A stretch of DNA of 41,584 nucleotides, from NCBI GenBank assembly GCA_937922705.1, contig CALAIW010000018.1, positions 1 to 41,584 of the forward strand, written 5' to 3'. Shown in pieces: positions 32,142 through 40,558 of this stretch. The position numbers and the translations under genes are program-made. The number at the start of each line of letters is the position of its first letter. Within the stretch, counting starts at the first letter, position 1. Origin of the DNA: an uncultured bacterium. GTDB lineage: Bacteria > Atribacterota > Atribacteria > Atribacterales > Caldatribacteriaceae. The notes under the pieces were generated by a model that worked only from the letters and a program-made list of their open reading frames with translations, was not told the DNA's origin and did not search any database.

Positions 32142-33099
32142 GAGCACAGTACCGGGGCAAAAGACGGCACAGGTGTTCGAAAGAGAGTACCCCCGCTACA
32201 CGACCTGTGCCGTCCTCTACCACAGCAACTCGCTGCTCACCCCCAAGAAGCATCTTCCGCAGAGCATCCTCAAGAGAGGCAGAGAGAGGAATAGTCACTC
32301 GAGGCATCTTGTCCGAAAGCTCAAGAAGGGGAATATCCCGAATACGCACCATTCGAAGCACTTGGAATAGCCCCCCTCTTCCCAGAAATTCCTCGACAAA
32401 AGAATCCTGAGGGGAGAAAAGAAGCTCATACGGTGGACCAAGCTGAACCATTCTGCCCTTTTGCATGACTCCAAGAGTAGTAGCAAGTTTCATCGCTTCC
32501 TGAAGGTCATGGGTCACAAAGAGTACCGTTTTTCGTAGTTTCCTGTGAATGCGCAAAAGCTCCTCTTGGAGCTGCTCCCGGGTAATTTGGTCAAGAGCAC
32601 CAAAGGGTTCATCCATAAGAATGAGCTCTGGGTCCCCTGCCAGTGCTCGTGCAACCCCTACTCGCTGTCGCTCTCCACCACTCAGTTCCCTTGGAAAGCG
32701 AGAAAGATAGGACTCATCAAGATTCACAATCTCAAGAAGCTCTCGAGCCCTCCTCTGCTGCACATGCCGAGGAATGCCCATAATGCGCAAGACGTAGGTC
32801 ATATTTTCTCCCACCGTGAGGTGTGGAAAGAGGCCTATCTGCTGAATCACATAGCCAATCTGGCGGCGCAGCGCCACCGGATCCCAGCTTGCCGCGTCTT
32901 TCCCATATACCTCAACCCATCCGGAGGTTGGTTCCACAAGACGGTTCACCGTCTTTAGTAGCGTTGTTTTACCGCATCCTGAGGGACCAATAAGGCAGAG
33001 AAATTCTCCCTCGTCAATCGAAAAAGAGACCTTGTCAAGAGCTTGTACCCCTCCAGGATATACCTTTGAGACCTCGTGGAATGCAACCACCGTTGCCAT
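32128..33099 (-). CDS. opuCA: Osmolyte (OpuC/ProV-type) ABC ATPase with a CBS domain
   Basis: A 323-residue ATPase of quaternary-amine importers. Motifs are GPSGCGKTT, the Q-loop QQIGLFPHLTV, LSGGERQR, LILMDEPFGALD and VTHDL. The C-terminal ~75 residues include a single CBS-like repeat (MPRVTIPLSASLEDALRKMLLGGEQRVAVVEDG...AGVLSFEHLCRLL), the region that senses ionic strength in OpuA relatives. Only one CBS repeat is present, whereas OpuCA usually has two. The gene follows the binding protein by three bases and is the last of the operon. Substrate class is glycine betaine, choline or carnitine by family. Confidence 0.9.
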   Translation of the reverse strand: MATVVAFHEVSKVYPGGVQALDKVSFSIDEGEFLCLIGPSGCGKTTLLKTVNRLVEPTSGWVEVYGKDAASWDPVALRRQIGYVIQQIGLFPHLTVGENMTYVLRIMGIPRHVQQRRARELLEIVNLDESYLSRFPRELSGGERQRVGVARALAGDPELILMDEPFGALDQITREQLQEELLRIHRKLRKTVLFVTHDLQEAMKLATTLGVMQKGRMVQLGPPYELLFSPQDSFVEEFLGRGGLFQVLRMVRIRDIPLLELSDKMPRVTIPLSASLEDALRKMLLGGEQRVAVVEDGTGRVAGVLSFEHLCRLLPRYCAPMYA

Positions 33100-33102
33100 T
33101 GT

Positions 33103-34032
33103 TCAAATCAATCCCTCTTCTTTCAGAAACTCCCGGGCTACGTCTTTCGGGTCGCGACGCTCTTCATCAACAAGATAGTTCATCCGAGTCATTTTCTCGT
33201 CGCTGATACGTCCTGCAAGAAGCCCAAGAACCTCGGAAACCTCAGGGTAACGCTCCACGACCTCCCTCCGGACAACCGGCGCGCAGAAGTACGAAGGGAA
33301 ATAGCCCTTATCATCCTCAAGAACAACAAGATTGAACTTTTGCAAAAGCCCATCGGTCGAAAAAGCGTTAATGACATCAACCTCTCGGGAAACAATAGCC
33401 GGATACTTAAGGGCTATGGCCATTTGCTTTACTGCTTTGAACCGGAATCCATACGTAGCCACAAGGTTCTCGTATCCATCCTTCCGCTCGAAAAAGTCTG
33501 GCTCTGCCCCAAAGACGTAACGCTCTGAAACTCGAGCAAGATCGGAGAACGTTCGTAACCCATCCTTTTCTGCAGATTCCCTCCGAACCGCAAGGGTAAA
33601 CGTGTTGTTGAAACCAAAAAGCGGTAACCACAAAAGTCCAAAGCGCTCCTCATATTCCCTTTGCACCGCTTCGTAAAGTTCCATGGGATCGCGAATGATA
33701 TTCTCTTGCTTTAGAACCTCCTGCCAGGCTGTTCCAGTATACTCTGGATACAGGTCAATCTCTCCACTCAGAAGAGCAGGATGGAGAATAGACGTTGTTC
33801 CTCCTTCGATGATCCGCCGCTCCACAGTGAGGTTGGTATGGTGCTCAAGGAGCTGAATCATAATTTCCGCAAGAATGTACGACTCGGTAAAAGGCTTGTT
33901 ACTCACGACGATTCTACCTGAAGTCTCCGATGCCGAAACACGGGCACTCCAGATACACCATCCCTGTCCAAAGACTTCACTCCCACCAAGGATAAGCCCA
34001 GAAACGAGGACGGCAATGATTACTATCTTCAT
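33103..34032 (-). CDS. opuCC: Osmolyte-type substrate-binding protein (OpuC/OsmF family)
   Basis: A 309-residue binding protein. After a signal sequence (KIVIIAVLVSGLILGGSEVFGQ) comes a SBP_bac_OpuAC-type chain: IVVSNKPFTESYILAEIMIQLLEHH, EIDLYPEYTGTAWQEVL and VINAFSTDGLLQKFNLVVLEDDKGYFP. The EYTGTA and STDG motifs are diagnostic of this family. I place the start at the ATG at 34032, which has GGGAGG eight bases upstream; an ATG at 34053 overlaps the permease stop. Proteins of this set bind glycine betaine, choline, carnitine or related quaternary amines. Confidence 0.9.
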   Translation of the reverse strand: MKIVIIAVLVSGLILGGSEVFGQGWCIWSARVSASETSGRIVVSNKPFTESYILAEIMIQLLEHHTNLTVERRIIEGGTTSILHPALLSGEIDLYPEYTGTAWQEVLKQENIIRDPMELYEAVQREYEERFGLLWLPLFGFNNTFTLAVRRESAEKDGLRTFSDLARVSERYVFGAEPDFFERKDGYENLVATYGFRFKAVKQMAIALKYPAIVSREVDVINAFSTDGLLQKFNLVVLEDDKGYFPSYFCAPVVRREVVERYPEVSEVLGLLAGRISDEKMTRMNYLVDEERRDPKDVAREFLKEEGLI

Positions 34033-34049
34033 AGACTTTCCTCCCTTCA

Positions 34050-34694
34050 TCACATCTGCACCCGACGGAGGAGTTTCCGCTCCACAAGGCCAAGCACGCT
34101 ATCTACCCCCACCGCAAGAGCCGCCACAAGAAAACTCCCCAGAACCACGAGTTCGGTATAGTACGATGTAATCCCCCGGAAAATGAGTACCCCAAGCCCC
34201 CCTGCTCCAATGAAGGCAGCAATGGTGGCTACCGAAATGGTCATAACCGTCACCGTCCTGAATCCCGCAACAATAACCGGAAGGGCAAGAGGAATTTGTA
34301 CGTACCAAAGGAGTTGCCACTCTGTACTTCCCATGCCTCGAGCCGATTCCACAATGGCTGGATCAACGGTGGTGATACCTACGTAAGTGTTCCGCACAAG
34401 GGGCAAAAGTCCATAGATGAAGAGGGCAAAAAGGGTCGGTCGAATCCCAATGCCCAGAACGGGAATCATAAAACCAAAGAGGGCTAAAGCTGGAATCGTA
34501 TAGAGGATGCCAGTGATGCCGATAACCCATGGGGCAATGGTCCGGAAACGGGCAATGAGAATTCCAAGAGGAATGCCACAGAGGGCAATGAGAAAACAGG
34601 CAAAAAGAGATATAGCAACGTGCTCTTTGAGACTTACAAGAACCAGAGACTTCCGTTCTATAGCAAGGAGTAAAACCCTCAAGAGAAACGCCAC
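34050..34694 (-). CDS. opuCB: Osmolyte ABC transporter permease (OpuCB/OpuCD type)
   Basis: A 214-residue permease. It has about five membrane helices and the family's PLGILIARFRTIAPW, LYTIPALALFGFMIPVLGIG, LPLVRNTYVGITTVDPAIVESARGMG and MTISVATIAAFIGAGGLGVLIFRGI. A single permease gene is present, so the channel should be a homodimer. The GTG at 34694 has GGGGGAG upstream, 12 bases after the dsrE-like stop. Confidence 0.9.
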   Translation of the reverse strand: MAFLLRVLLLAIERKSLVLVSLKEHVAISLFACFLIALCGIPLGILIARFRTIAPWVIGITGILYTIPALALFGFMIPVLGIGIRPTLFALFIYGLLPLVRNTYVGITTVDPAIVESARGMGSTEWQLLWYVQIPLALPVIVAGFRTVTVMTISVATIAAFIGAGGLGVLIFRGITSYYTELVVLGSFLVAALAVGVDSVLGLVERKLLRRVQM

Positions 34695-34706
34695 TGGTTC
34701 TCCCCC

Positions 34707-35054
34707 CTAGAGGAAAAGCACTGTGTACCCAGCTTCAGCAAAACGGCGTATACTCGGGTGGCCACTCATATCGTCGAGAAGAGGAATCCCCTCTTTCACA
34801 ACTTCCTGCAGAACTCCCATCTTGGCAGAGCAAGCTCGACAAGCCCCAGCAACGCCACCCTGGGTCTTTACTTTCGTGTACAATTCATGAAGTGGATGGT
34901 CTTCTGCCGCAAGAAGAGGGACAAGTCGGGTTGCTCTCCCCTCAAAGACAAGGTGAAAAGTCTTACCTAAGGCAATGGAGTCCAAGGCGTACAAGAGCAC
35001 GTGAATGAAACACATCTCTTCATCCCTGAAAACGAAACACGCTACCTTTTCCAT
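34707..35054 (-). CDS. DsrE/DsrF-like small protein
   Basis: The 115-residue protein has the DsrE-like (YchN) sandwich pattern: KVACFVFRDEEMCFIHVLLYALDSIALG, VFEGRATRLVPLL and, near residue 72, the cysteine pair GACRACSAKMGV, followed by DMSGHPSIRRFAEAGYTVLFL. Relatives take part in sulfur transfer, but many are uncharacterised. The ATG at 35054 with GGGAGGTG upstream is preferred to a GTG at 35063, whose ribosome site would be too close. The gene lies between mutY and the osmolyte importer. Confidence 0.75.
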   Translation of the reverse strand: MEKVACFVFRDEEMCFIHVLLYALDSIALGKTFHLVFEGRATRLVPLLAAEDHPLHELYTKVKTQGGVAGACRACSAKMGVLQEVVKEGIPLLDDMSGHPSIRRFAEAGYTVLFL

Positions 35055-35091
35055 CTCTTGCACCTCCCTTTACAGAGGGGAAACCAAACCG

Positions 35092-36153
35092 CTACAGAGG
35101 GTATTCCCCTGGAAAAGCCAAACAAAGCGCCTTACGAAAAAGAGATGGAAAGGGGTATTTTGAGAGTTTCCCCTTCGGAACCCAGACCCCTTCCTCCCCT
35201 TGTCTTCTCACCAATACTCGAAAGACCCTCACGTAAACCTTATACCGCGTATATGCATGAGTAAAGGCCCCTACAAAATGCAGATTTTCAGGAGTAAAAT
35301 CGTACCTTTTCCCGAGTTCCTCCATCCAAGTTTTGGGATCTCCAGTATCTTCTCCCCAGGGAAACACAAAAAGCTCGGCAAAGAGTCTCCCGGCGCTTTT
35401 TTCAAGAAGCACCATTTCATCCTCAAAACACAGAGCAACACGGAGATTTTTAAGAATACGCTTTTGGGCTTTCCCCACGGAACCCTCCCTTCCACAGGAT
35501 ACACAGTCTTCCCGCAAAGGGCAGGGTGAGCACTTTGGATTTCGAGGTGTGCACACTAAAGCCCCAAAATCCATAATAGCCTGGTTCACCAAACGAGCCT
35601 TCCCCTGGGGAATGCATGATGCCAGATGTTCCACAACTTCTTGAGGGATATGCTCTCTTGAAAGGCCAAAGAATCGGGCAAGCACTCGCCGCCCATTGGC
35701 CTCAAGGGCAAGGACAGGGTCATTGTACCCGATAGCAAGAATGGCAGAAGCAATATAGGGTCCAACACCAGGTAACTTCCGAAGGCTCACGTAATCCCGG
35801 GGTATCGTGCCACCAAATTCCTGAGAAATGACCTGTGCCGCTTTGTGCAAATCAAGGGCCCGCCGGTAGTATCCAAGGCCTTCCCAAAGAAGGAAGACCT
35901 CTTCTTGTGAGGCAGAGGCTAAAGAGGCCACATCAGGAAAACGCTTGAGAAAACGCTCATAGTATGAAACGACTCGCGCAACCTGAGTCTGGGAGAGCAT
36001 GACTTCAGCAATCCAGACCCCGTAGGGGGTATACTCCCTCCGCCAGGGGAGGTCTCTCGCATGCTCTTCAAACCACAAAAGGAGTACAGAGACAAACTGC
36101 GCAAAGGGAGCCTCCCCAAAAGAATGGGGAGGCTCACAAAACAGGTCACTCAA
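35092..36153 (-). CDS. mutY: A/G-specific adenine glycosylase (MutY)
   Basis: MutY removes adenine mispaired with 8-oxoguanine. The helix-hairpin-helix is LPGVGPYIASAILAIG, the catalytic Glu is in WIAEVMLSQTQV, and the Fe-S motif is CTPRNPKCSPCPLREDC (C-x6-C-x2-C-x5-C). A C-terminal NUDIX-like MutY_C domain follows (about 215-350). The catalytic Asp that normally follows VxxLDGN is Glu here (ALEANGRRVLAR; codon at 35701-35703), and the next conserved Val is Gly. No ATG exists near the N terminus. I give the TTG at 36153, which overlaps the upstream stop, but GTG 36162 or TTG 36198 are possible. Homology begins near the APFAQFVSVLLLWFEEHARDLPW segment, and a hairpin covers the codons before it. 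Confidence 0.88.
   Translation of the reverse strand: MSDLFCEPPHSFGEAPFAQFVSVLLLWFEEHARDLPWRREYTPYGVWIAEVMLSQTQVARVVSYYERFLKRFPDVASLASASQEEVFLLWEGLGYYRRALDLHKAAQVISQEFGGTIPRDYVSLRKLPGVGPYIASAILAIGYNDPVLALEANGRRVLARFFGLSREHIPQEVVEHLASCIPQGKARLVNQAIMDFGALVCTPRNPKCSPCPLREDCVSCGREGSVGKAQKRILKNLRVALCFEDEMVLLEKSAGRLFAELFVFPWGEDTGDPKTWMEELGKRYDFTPENLHFVGAFTHAYTRYKVYVRVFRVLVRRQGEEGVWVPKGKLSKYPFPSLFRKALCLAFPGEYPL
36108..36135 (-). other. Hairpin across the mutY start region
   Basis: A perfect 10-bp stem (GAGCCTCCCC with GGGGAGGCTC, 36126-36135 and 36108-36117, eight-base loop) lies ten bases after the binding-protein stop. No U tract follows it on the minus strand, so it is not a standard terminator. 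It could mask or expose the mutY start or block RNA decay. Confidence 0.6.
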
Positions 36154-37729
36154 GCCACACACTCTGGAAGTACTTGCGGTCAAGCGGATGGAGAACAAAA
36201 CCCTTTACGTTCTTCCTGAAAACCATTTGCAGCTTAGCATGAGCCAGAGGAACCCAGGGAGCGTCATTGTGGATAATCTCTTGAGCCTTTCTATAGAGGG
36301 ATTCGCGTTCTTCTTGGTCGTATATTCTCTGCGCCTTAATGAGGATTTCGTGGAGTTCGTCATTCCGATAAAAAGCTACGTTCGCAGCGCTTCCTACAAT
36401 AGCGTTATCCTTGTCAAGGAGGACATAAAGGAAGTTATCAGGATCTCCATTGTCTCCAATCCATCCAAGAAGGCACATGGGGTGCTTCCCCGCTTCTGTT
36501 TCCTGGAGATAGGTTCCCCATTCCACCGTGTAAATCTTTGCCCGGATGCCAACTTCTTCAAGATCTGCCTGGATCGCCTCAGCAATTTTTGGGGGATCAA
36601 ACATGTACGGGCGGGAGACAGGCATGACCCAGAGGGTGGTCTCAAAACCATTGGGATACCCAGCTTCCGCAAGGAGTGCCTTAGCCTTCTCAGGGTCATA
36701 TTCGTAATCCTCGATATCGTCGTTATACCCCCACATGGTTGGTGGAATAGGGTTCTTTGCCGGTATCGCTGTCCCCTTATAGAGGTGTTCCACTATGGCC
36801 TTCTTATTGATTGCATGATTTACCGCTCTCCGGACGCGAACGTCTCCAAAGGGTTTCTGGAATCCAGGAGTGTCCTCACCCATGTTCATTGCGAGATACC
36901 CAACATTGACTCCAGGAAGTTCAAGAAGAACAAGGTCTGGGTTTTTGGCAATTCGCTCAAGGTCATCGGGATTTGGGTACTCCATGCAATGGATAGATCC
37001 CTTCTCAAGCTCCAAAAGCCGAACGGAAGGGTCAGGAATAACTCGGAAGATAATGCGGTCAAGATACGGACGCCCACCCCAGTAGTCCTCGAAAGCTTCC
37101 ACCGTCAGGTGGTCATCTTTTACCCATTCTACGAATTTGAACGGTCCCGTGCCCACTGGATTCTTAAAGAAATCTCCTTTGTATTTCTCACAGGCTGTTG
37201 GGCTTACGATAGCCACTGTGAACATAGCAAGGCTTGTAAGAAACGAGGCGTTTGGCTGCGAAAGGATTATGCGCACCGTGTAATCGTCAACCTTTTCCAC
37301 ATCCTTCACATAATGAAACATCCATTGCCAGTACGCCCATTCTCCATATTGGTGAAACGGATGATTGGGATCAAACTGGCGCTTCAGAGAGTACACCACC
37401 GCATCGGCGTTACAATCTGTTCCATCGTGGAACTTGACCCCTTTCCGAAGATGAAAGGTAAAGGTAAGACCGTCTTCAGAAACCTCCCATGACTCTGCAA
37501 GCCACGGCTCAATTTCAGTGCTTCCAGGTTTATACCGAACAAGTCCTTCGAACATCGCATCCGTCCGGGTGATGGAAATCCCATCGGTCACATCTGCTGG
37601 ATCAAGGCGGGTGGCATCACCAGCACTCCCATAAATCAGCGTCCCTCCATACCTTGGTTCAGAAGCAAGGGAGGGAACTGTGAGGAAGGCAAAAACCACA
37701 AAACACACAAGGAGAAACACTTTTCGCAT
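36146..37729 (-). CDS. Peptide/nickel-type ABC substrate-binding protein (SBP_bac_5)
   Basis: A 527-residue exported binding protein. A signal peptide (RKVFLLVCFVVFAFLTVPSLAS) precedes GGTLIYGSAGDATRLDPADVTDG. Other marks of the DppA/OppA family are WLAESWEVSEDGLTFTFHLRKGVKFHDGT, NPVGTGPFKFVEW, DVRVRRAVNHAINKKAIVEHLYKG and YPNGFETTLWVMPVSRPY. The ATG at 37729 has AAAGGAGGG upstream; upstream in-frame codons to 37885 lie inside the preceding gene. An extended -10 promoter overlaps that gene's stop, so the binding protein can be made in excess. Substrate could be peptides, sugars or nickel; the sequence does not decide. Confidence 0.92.
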   Translation of the reverse strand: MRKVFLLVCFVVFAFLTVPSLASEPRYGGTLIYGSAGDATRLDPADVTDGISITRTDAMFEGLVRYKPGSTEIEPWLAESWEVSEDGLTFTFHLRKGVKFHDGTDCNADAVVYSLKRQFDPNHPFHQYGEWAYWQWMFHYVKDVEKVDDYTVRIILSQPNASFLTSLAMFTVAIVSPTACEKYKGDFFKNPVGTGPFKFVEWVKDDHLTVEAFEDYWGGRPYLDRIIFRVIPDPSVRLLELEKGSIHCMEYPNPDDLERIAKNPDLVLLELPGVNVGYLAMNMGEDTPGFQKPFGDVRVRRAVNHAINKKAIVEHLYKGTAIPAKNPIPPTMWGYNDDIEDYEYDPEKAKALLAEAGYPNGFETTLWVMPVSRPYMFDPPKIAEAIQADLEEVGIRAKIYTVEWGTYLQETEAGKHPMCLLGWIGDNGDPDNFLYVLLDKDNAIVGSAANVAFYRNDELHEILIKAQRIYDQEERESLYRKAQEIIHNDAPWVPLAHAKLQMVFRKNVKGFVLHPLDRKYFQSVWLE

Positions 37730-37757
37730 AGGAAACCCTCCTTTAGACATTTTTTCC

Positions 37758-37766
37758 ATTATATCA
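37758..37766 (-). promoter_or_regulatory. Internal extended -10 promoter of the binding-protein gene
   Basis: TGATATAAT (37766-37758, minus strand) matches TGnTATAAT and overlaps the stop codon of the upstream ATPase gene. Its expected start point lies some 20 bases before the ATG at 37729. No good -35 box is present. Confidence 0.6.
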
Positions 37767-38736
37767 CTTTTGTACCCCCATACAGGTGACAGAATACAAC
37801 GTGCTCTGGTGTTGGGGAAAAAGCCTCCGGGGGATGAACCGAACACACTTCCATTCGCTTTGGGCAACGGGTGTGAAAGCGGCATCCTGAGGGGGGGTGG
37901 ATAGGACTTGGGGGATCGCCTTCAAGGACCATACGTTTTCGCTTATACGTTGGGTTAGGAACGGGAATGGATTCAAAGAGCGCTTGAGTGTAGGGATGGA
38001 GAGGGTTAGCAAAAAGTTCCTCAGTTGGGGCGATTTCGACAATGGTTCCAAGGTACATAACCGCAACCCGATGAGAAATATGATGCACTACGGCAAGATC
38101 ATGAGTAATGAAAAGATACGCAAGATGCATCCGCTCCTGGAGTTCAGAAAGCAGGTTGAGGATTTGCGCCCGAACAGAAACATCAAGAGCAGAAACTGGC
38201 TCGTCACAAACGACAAACTCTGGTTCAAGAATAAGGGCACGAGCAATGCAAACACGTTGCCTCTGTCCTCCAGAAAACTCATGGGGATAATTCCTCAGCA
38301 ACCTCGGATCAAGACCAACCTGTTCAGCCATTGCCTCTACTTTTTCCCGGCGAGCCCGAGGATTGCGCTCCCCATGGATAATAAGGGGTTCCTCAAGGAT
38401 AGAGAACACCGTCTTGCGCGGATTCAGCGAAGCAAAGGGATCCTGAAAGACAATTTGCATGCGCCGGCGATACGCCTTGAATTCCTTTAAGGGGAGCTTG
38501 AGGATATCCTTCCCCCGAAAAAGCACTGAGCCTCCGGTAGGCTCTAAAAGACGCAATATGCATCGAGCAAGGGTACTTTTTCCACAACCTGTCTCACCTA
38601 CAAGCCCTAAGGTTTCCCCCTGGAAAATGGAAAAGGACACCCCGCTTACTGCATCAACAAAAGCTCTCTCTTTGCCCCACTCCCCTGAAAGAACAAAGTG
38701 CTTCTTGAGGTTGCGAACCTCTACAAGAGGTGACAT
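37759..38736 (-). CDS. dppF: Peptide-type ABC transporter ATPase, OppF/DppF
   Basis: 325 residues. Walker A GETGCGKST, Q-loop VFQDPFASLNPRKTV, signature FSGGQRQR, Walker B FVVCDEPVSALDV and switch ITHDL are all present. The C-terminal oligopeptide-transporter extension contains the Fe-S-like cysteines GCRFHTRCPKRMEVC...FCH typical of OppD/OppF. It overlaps dppD by 16 bases. Confidence 0.93.
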   Translation of the reverse strand: MSPLVEVRNLKKHFVLSGEWGKERAFVDAVSGVSFSIFQGETLGLVGETGCGKSTLARCILRLLEPTGGSVLFRGKDILKLPLKEFKAYRRRMQIVFQDPFASLNPRKTVFSILEEPLIIHGERNPRARREKVEAMAEQVGLDPRLLRNYPHEFSGGQRQRVCIARALILEPEFVVCDEPVSALDVSVRAQILNLLSELQERMHLAYLFITHDLAVVHHISHRVAVMYLGTIVEIAPTEELFANPLHPYTQALFESIPVPNPTYKRKRMVLEGDPPSPIHPPSGCRFHTRCPKRMEVCSVHPPEAFSPTPEHVVFCHLYGGTKVI

Positions 38737-39686
38737 GCGACTTCGTGCCCTCTTTCCACTTCCCGGAGCCTTGGTTCCTCCTCACTGCACCTTGGGATGC
38801 GTTCCCGACAGCGGGGATGAAATCGGCACCCCAAAGGAGGAGCAATGAGGTCTGGAACAGACCCAGGAATAGCCTCAAGGCGAGACCTTTTCCCATCAAG
38901 GCGGGGCAAAGCCCCAAGGAGCGCTCGGGTGTAAGGATGGAGAGGACGAGCAAAGAGCGAAAAGACGTCACTCTTTTCCACAATTGTACCCGCATACATC
39001 ACTGCCACTTTCTGACAGTGCTCGGCTACAATCCCAAGATCGTGAGTGATGAGAAGAACAGCGGTTTTCATCTCCTCCTTTAGCGCTGCAATGAGTTCAA
39101 GAATCTGGGCTTGTACCGTTACATCAAGGGCCGTTGTCGGCTCATCGGCAATAAGGAGCTTAGGCCGACAGGCCAGGGCTTGGGCAATCATAACTCGCTG
39201 ACGCATGCCTCCCGAGAGTTGATGAGGATACTGGTACATGCGCCTTTCCGGCTCAGGAATGCGTACCATTCGCAAAAGCCGTATGGCTTCCCTTCGGGCC
39301 TCACTTCGCGTCAGTCCTTGATGTAGCATGAGTACCTCCACAATACCCTCCCCAACCGGGAAAACAGGATCAAGGGAGGTCATTGGCTCCTGAAAAATCA
39401 TGGAAATGCGCTTGCCCCGGATTCGACGCAATTCCTCCTCGCTTTTCTGTACCAGGTCCTCCCCCTCAAATTCGATTTTCCCTTCCACTATTCTCCCCTG
39501 CGGCTTTGGATAGAGCCCAAGAATCGAAAGTGCCAGCATGCTTTTGCCGCACCCCGACTCCCCCACAAGACCAAGAGTCTCTTCTTCAAGAATCGTCAAA
39601 CTCACTCCATCAACCGCTCGAACAACCCCTCGGTGTGTGGTAAGGTACGTCCGCAGATTCTCTACTTGGAGAAGTACCTTTTTCAT
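38721..39686 (-). CDS. dppD: Peptide-type ABC transporter ATPase, OppD/DppD
   Basis: 321 residues. Walker [11 protein letters not shown]-loop [15 protein letters not shown], signature LSGGMRQR, Walker [14 protein letters not shown] and switch ITHDLG are present. The C-terminal extension carries the cysteines [15 protein letters not shown]...ACH. It starts two bases after the permease stop. Confidence 0.93.
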   Translation of the reverse strand: MKKVLLQVENLRTYLTTHRGVVRAVDGVSLTILEEETLGLVGESGCGKSMLALSILGLYPKPQGRIVEGKIEFEGEDLVQKSEEELRRIRGKRISMIFQEPMTSLDPVFPVGEGIVEVLMLHQGLTRSEARREAIRLLRMVRIPEPERRMYQYPHQLSGGMRQRVMIAQALACRPKLLIADEPTTALDVTVQAQILELIAALKEEMKTAVLLITHDLGIVAEHCQKVAVMYAGTIVEKSDVFSLFARPLHPYTRALLGALPRLDGKRSRLEAIPGSVPDLIAPPLGCRFHPRCRERIPRCSEEEPRLREVERGHEVACHLL

Positions 39687-39688
39687 AG

Positions 39689-40558
39689 CTACATCCGCAA
39701 CCTCGGATCAAGGAGGTCCCGCATTCCATCACCAAGGAGATTAAGCCCCAGGACAGCAAACACAATGGCCAGCCCTGGAAAAGTTACCGCCCACCAGGCT
39801 CCCGAAGTCAAGGCTTTGTGGCTCCCTGAAAGCATTGCTCCCCACTCAGGTGCTGGGGGCATTGCTCCAAGCCCCAAAAACCCCAGGGCTGCAGCATCAA
39901 GAATAGCTCCTGCCACACTTAGAGTTGCATACACCACAGCTGGAGCAAGAACATTGGGAAGGATGTGGTACAAGAGAATACGAGCATGACTCGCCCCAAG
40001 GGCTCGTTCCGCTTCGATGTACTCCATCTCCCGGATAACCAGGGTGACACTTCGCACGACTCGAGCCATCTGAGGTGTATAGACAATACCAATAGCAATC
40101 ATGGCCTTTTCAAGTCCTGGGCCCAAAGCAGCCATAATAGCAATGGCCAGGAGAATACTTGGAAAAGCAAAAAGAATATCTACAATGCGCATAAGCACAA
40201 TATCCACCCATCCCCCAAAGTACCCGGAAAAGAGCCCAAGAAACATTCCCAGAGCAGTGGAAATGGAAACAGCGATAACCCCGACAAGGAGAGAGGTTCT
40301 GGTTCCCCAGATAATGCGAGAAAGTACGCAACGGCCAAGGTAATCAGTCCCCAAAGGAAAGCGAGCAAACTCTTTCCCTGCCCAGAATCCCGGCTGGTAC
40401 CGCAGGGCTAAATCTCGCTTCAGCGGGTCATTAGGAGCAAGAAGCCAGGGAAAGAGGGCAACAAAAGTGTAGATTCCAAGAATGATAAGCCCTGCCAAAG
40501 CTGCTCGATTCCTGCAAAGGAGATATAAAGTCTCAGAAATTTGAGTAATCCTTCTCAT
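39689..40558 (-). CDS. dppC: Peptide-type ABC transporter permease, DppC/OppC
   Basis: 289 residues with an N-terminal helix at about 18-38, then the DppC marks [26 protein letters not shown] and the loop [24 protein letters not shown] that docks the ATPase. The ending [23 protein letters not shown] is typical. It overlaps dppB by four bases (ATGA). Confidence 0.93.
   Translation of the reverse strand: MRRITQISETLYLLCRNRAALAGLIILGIYTFVALFPWLLAPNDPLKRDLALRYQPGFWAGKEFARFPLGTDYLGRCVLSRIIWGTRTSLLVGVIAVSISTALGMFLGLFSGYFGGWVDIVLMRIVDILFAFPSILLAIAIMAALGPGLEKAMIAIGIVYTPQMARVVRSVTLVIREMEYIEAERALGASHARILLYHILPNVLAPAVVYATLSVAGAILDAAALGFLGLGAMPPAPEWGAMLSGSHKALTSGAWWAVTFPGLAIVFAVLGLNLLGDGMRDLLDPRLRM

Noticed and set aside
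36188-37492. A 434-codon open frame on the plus strand
   Set aside because: It is antisense to the peptide-binding protein, whose frame shows clear family motifs throughout.
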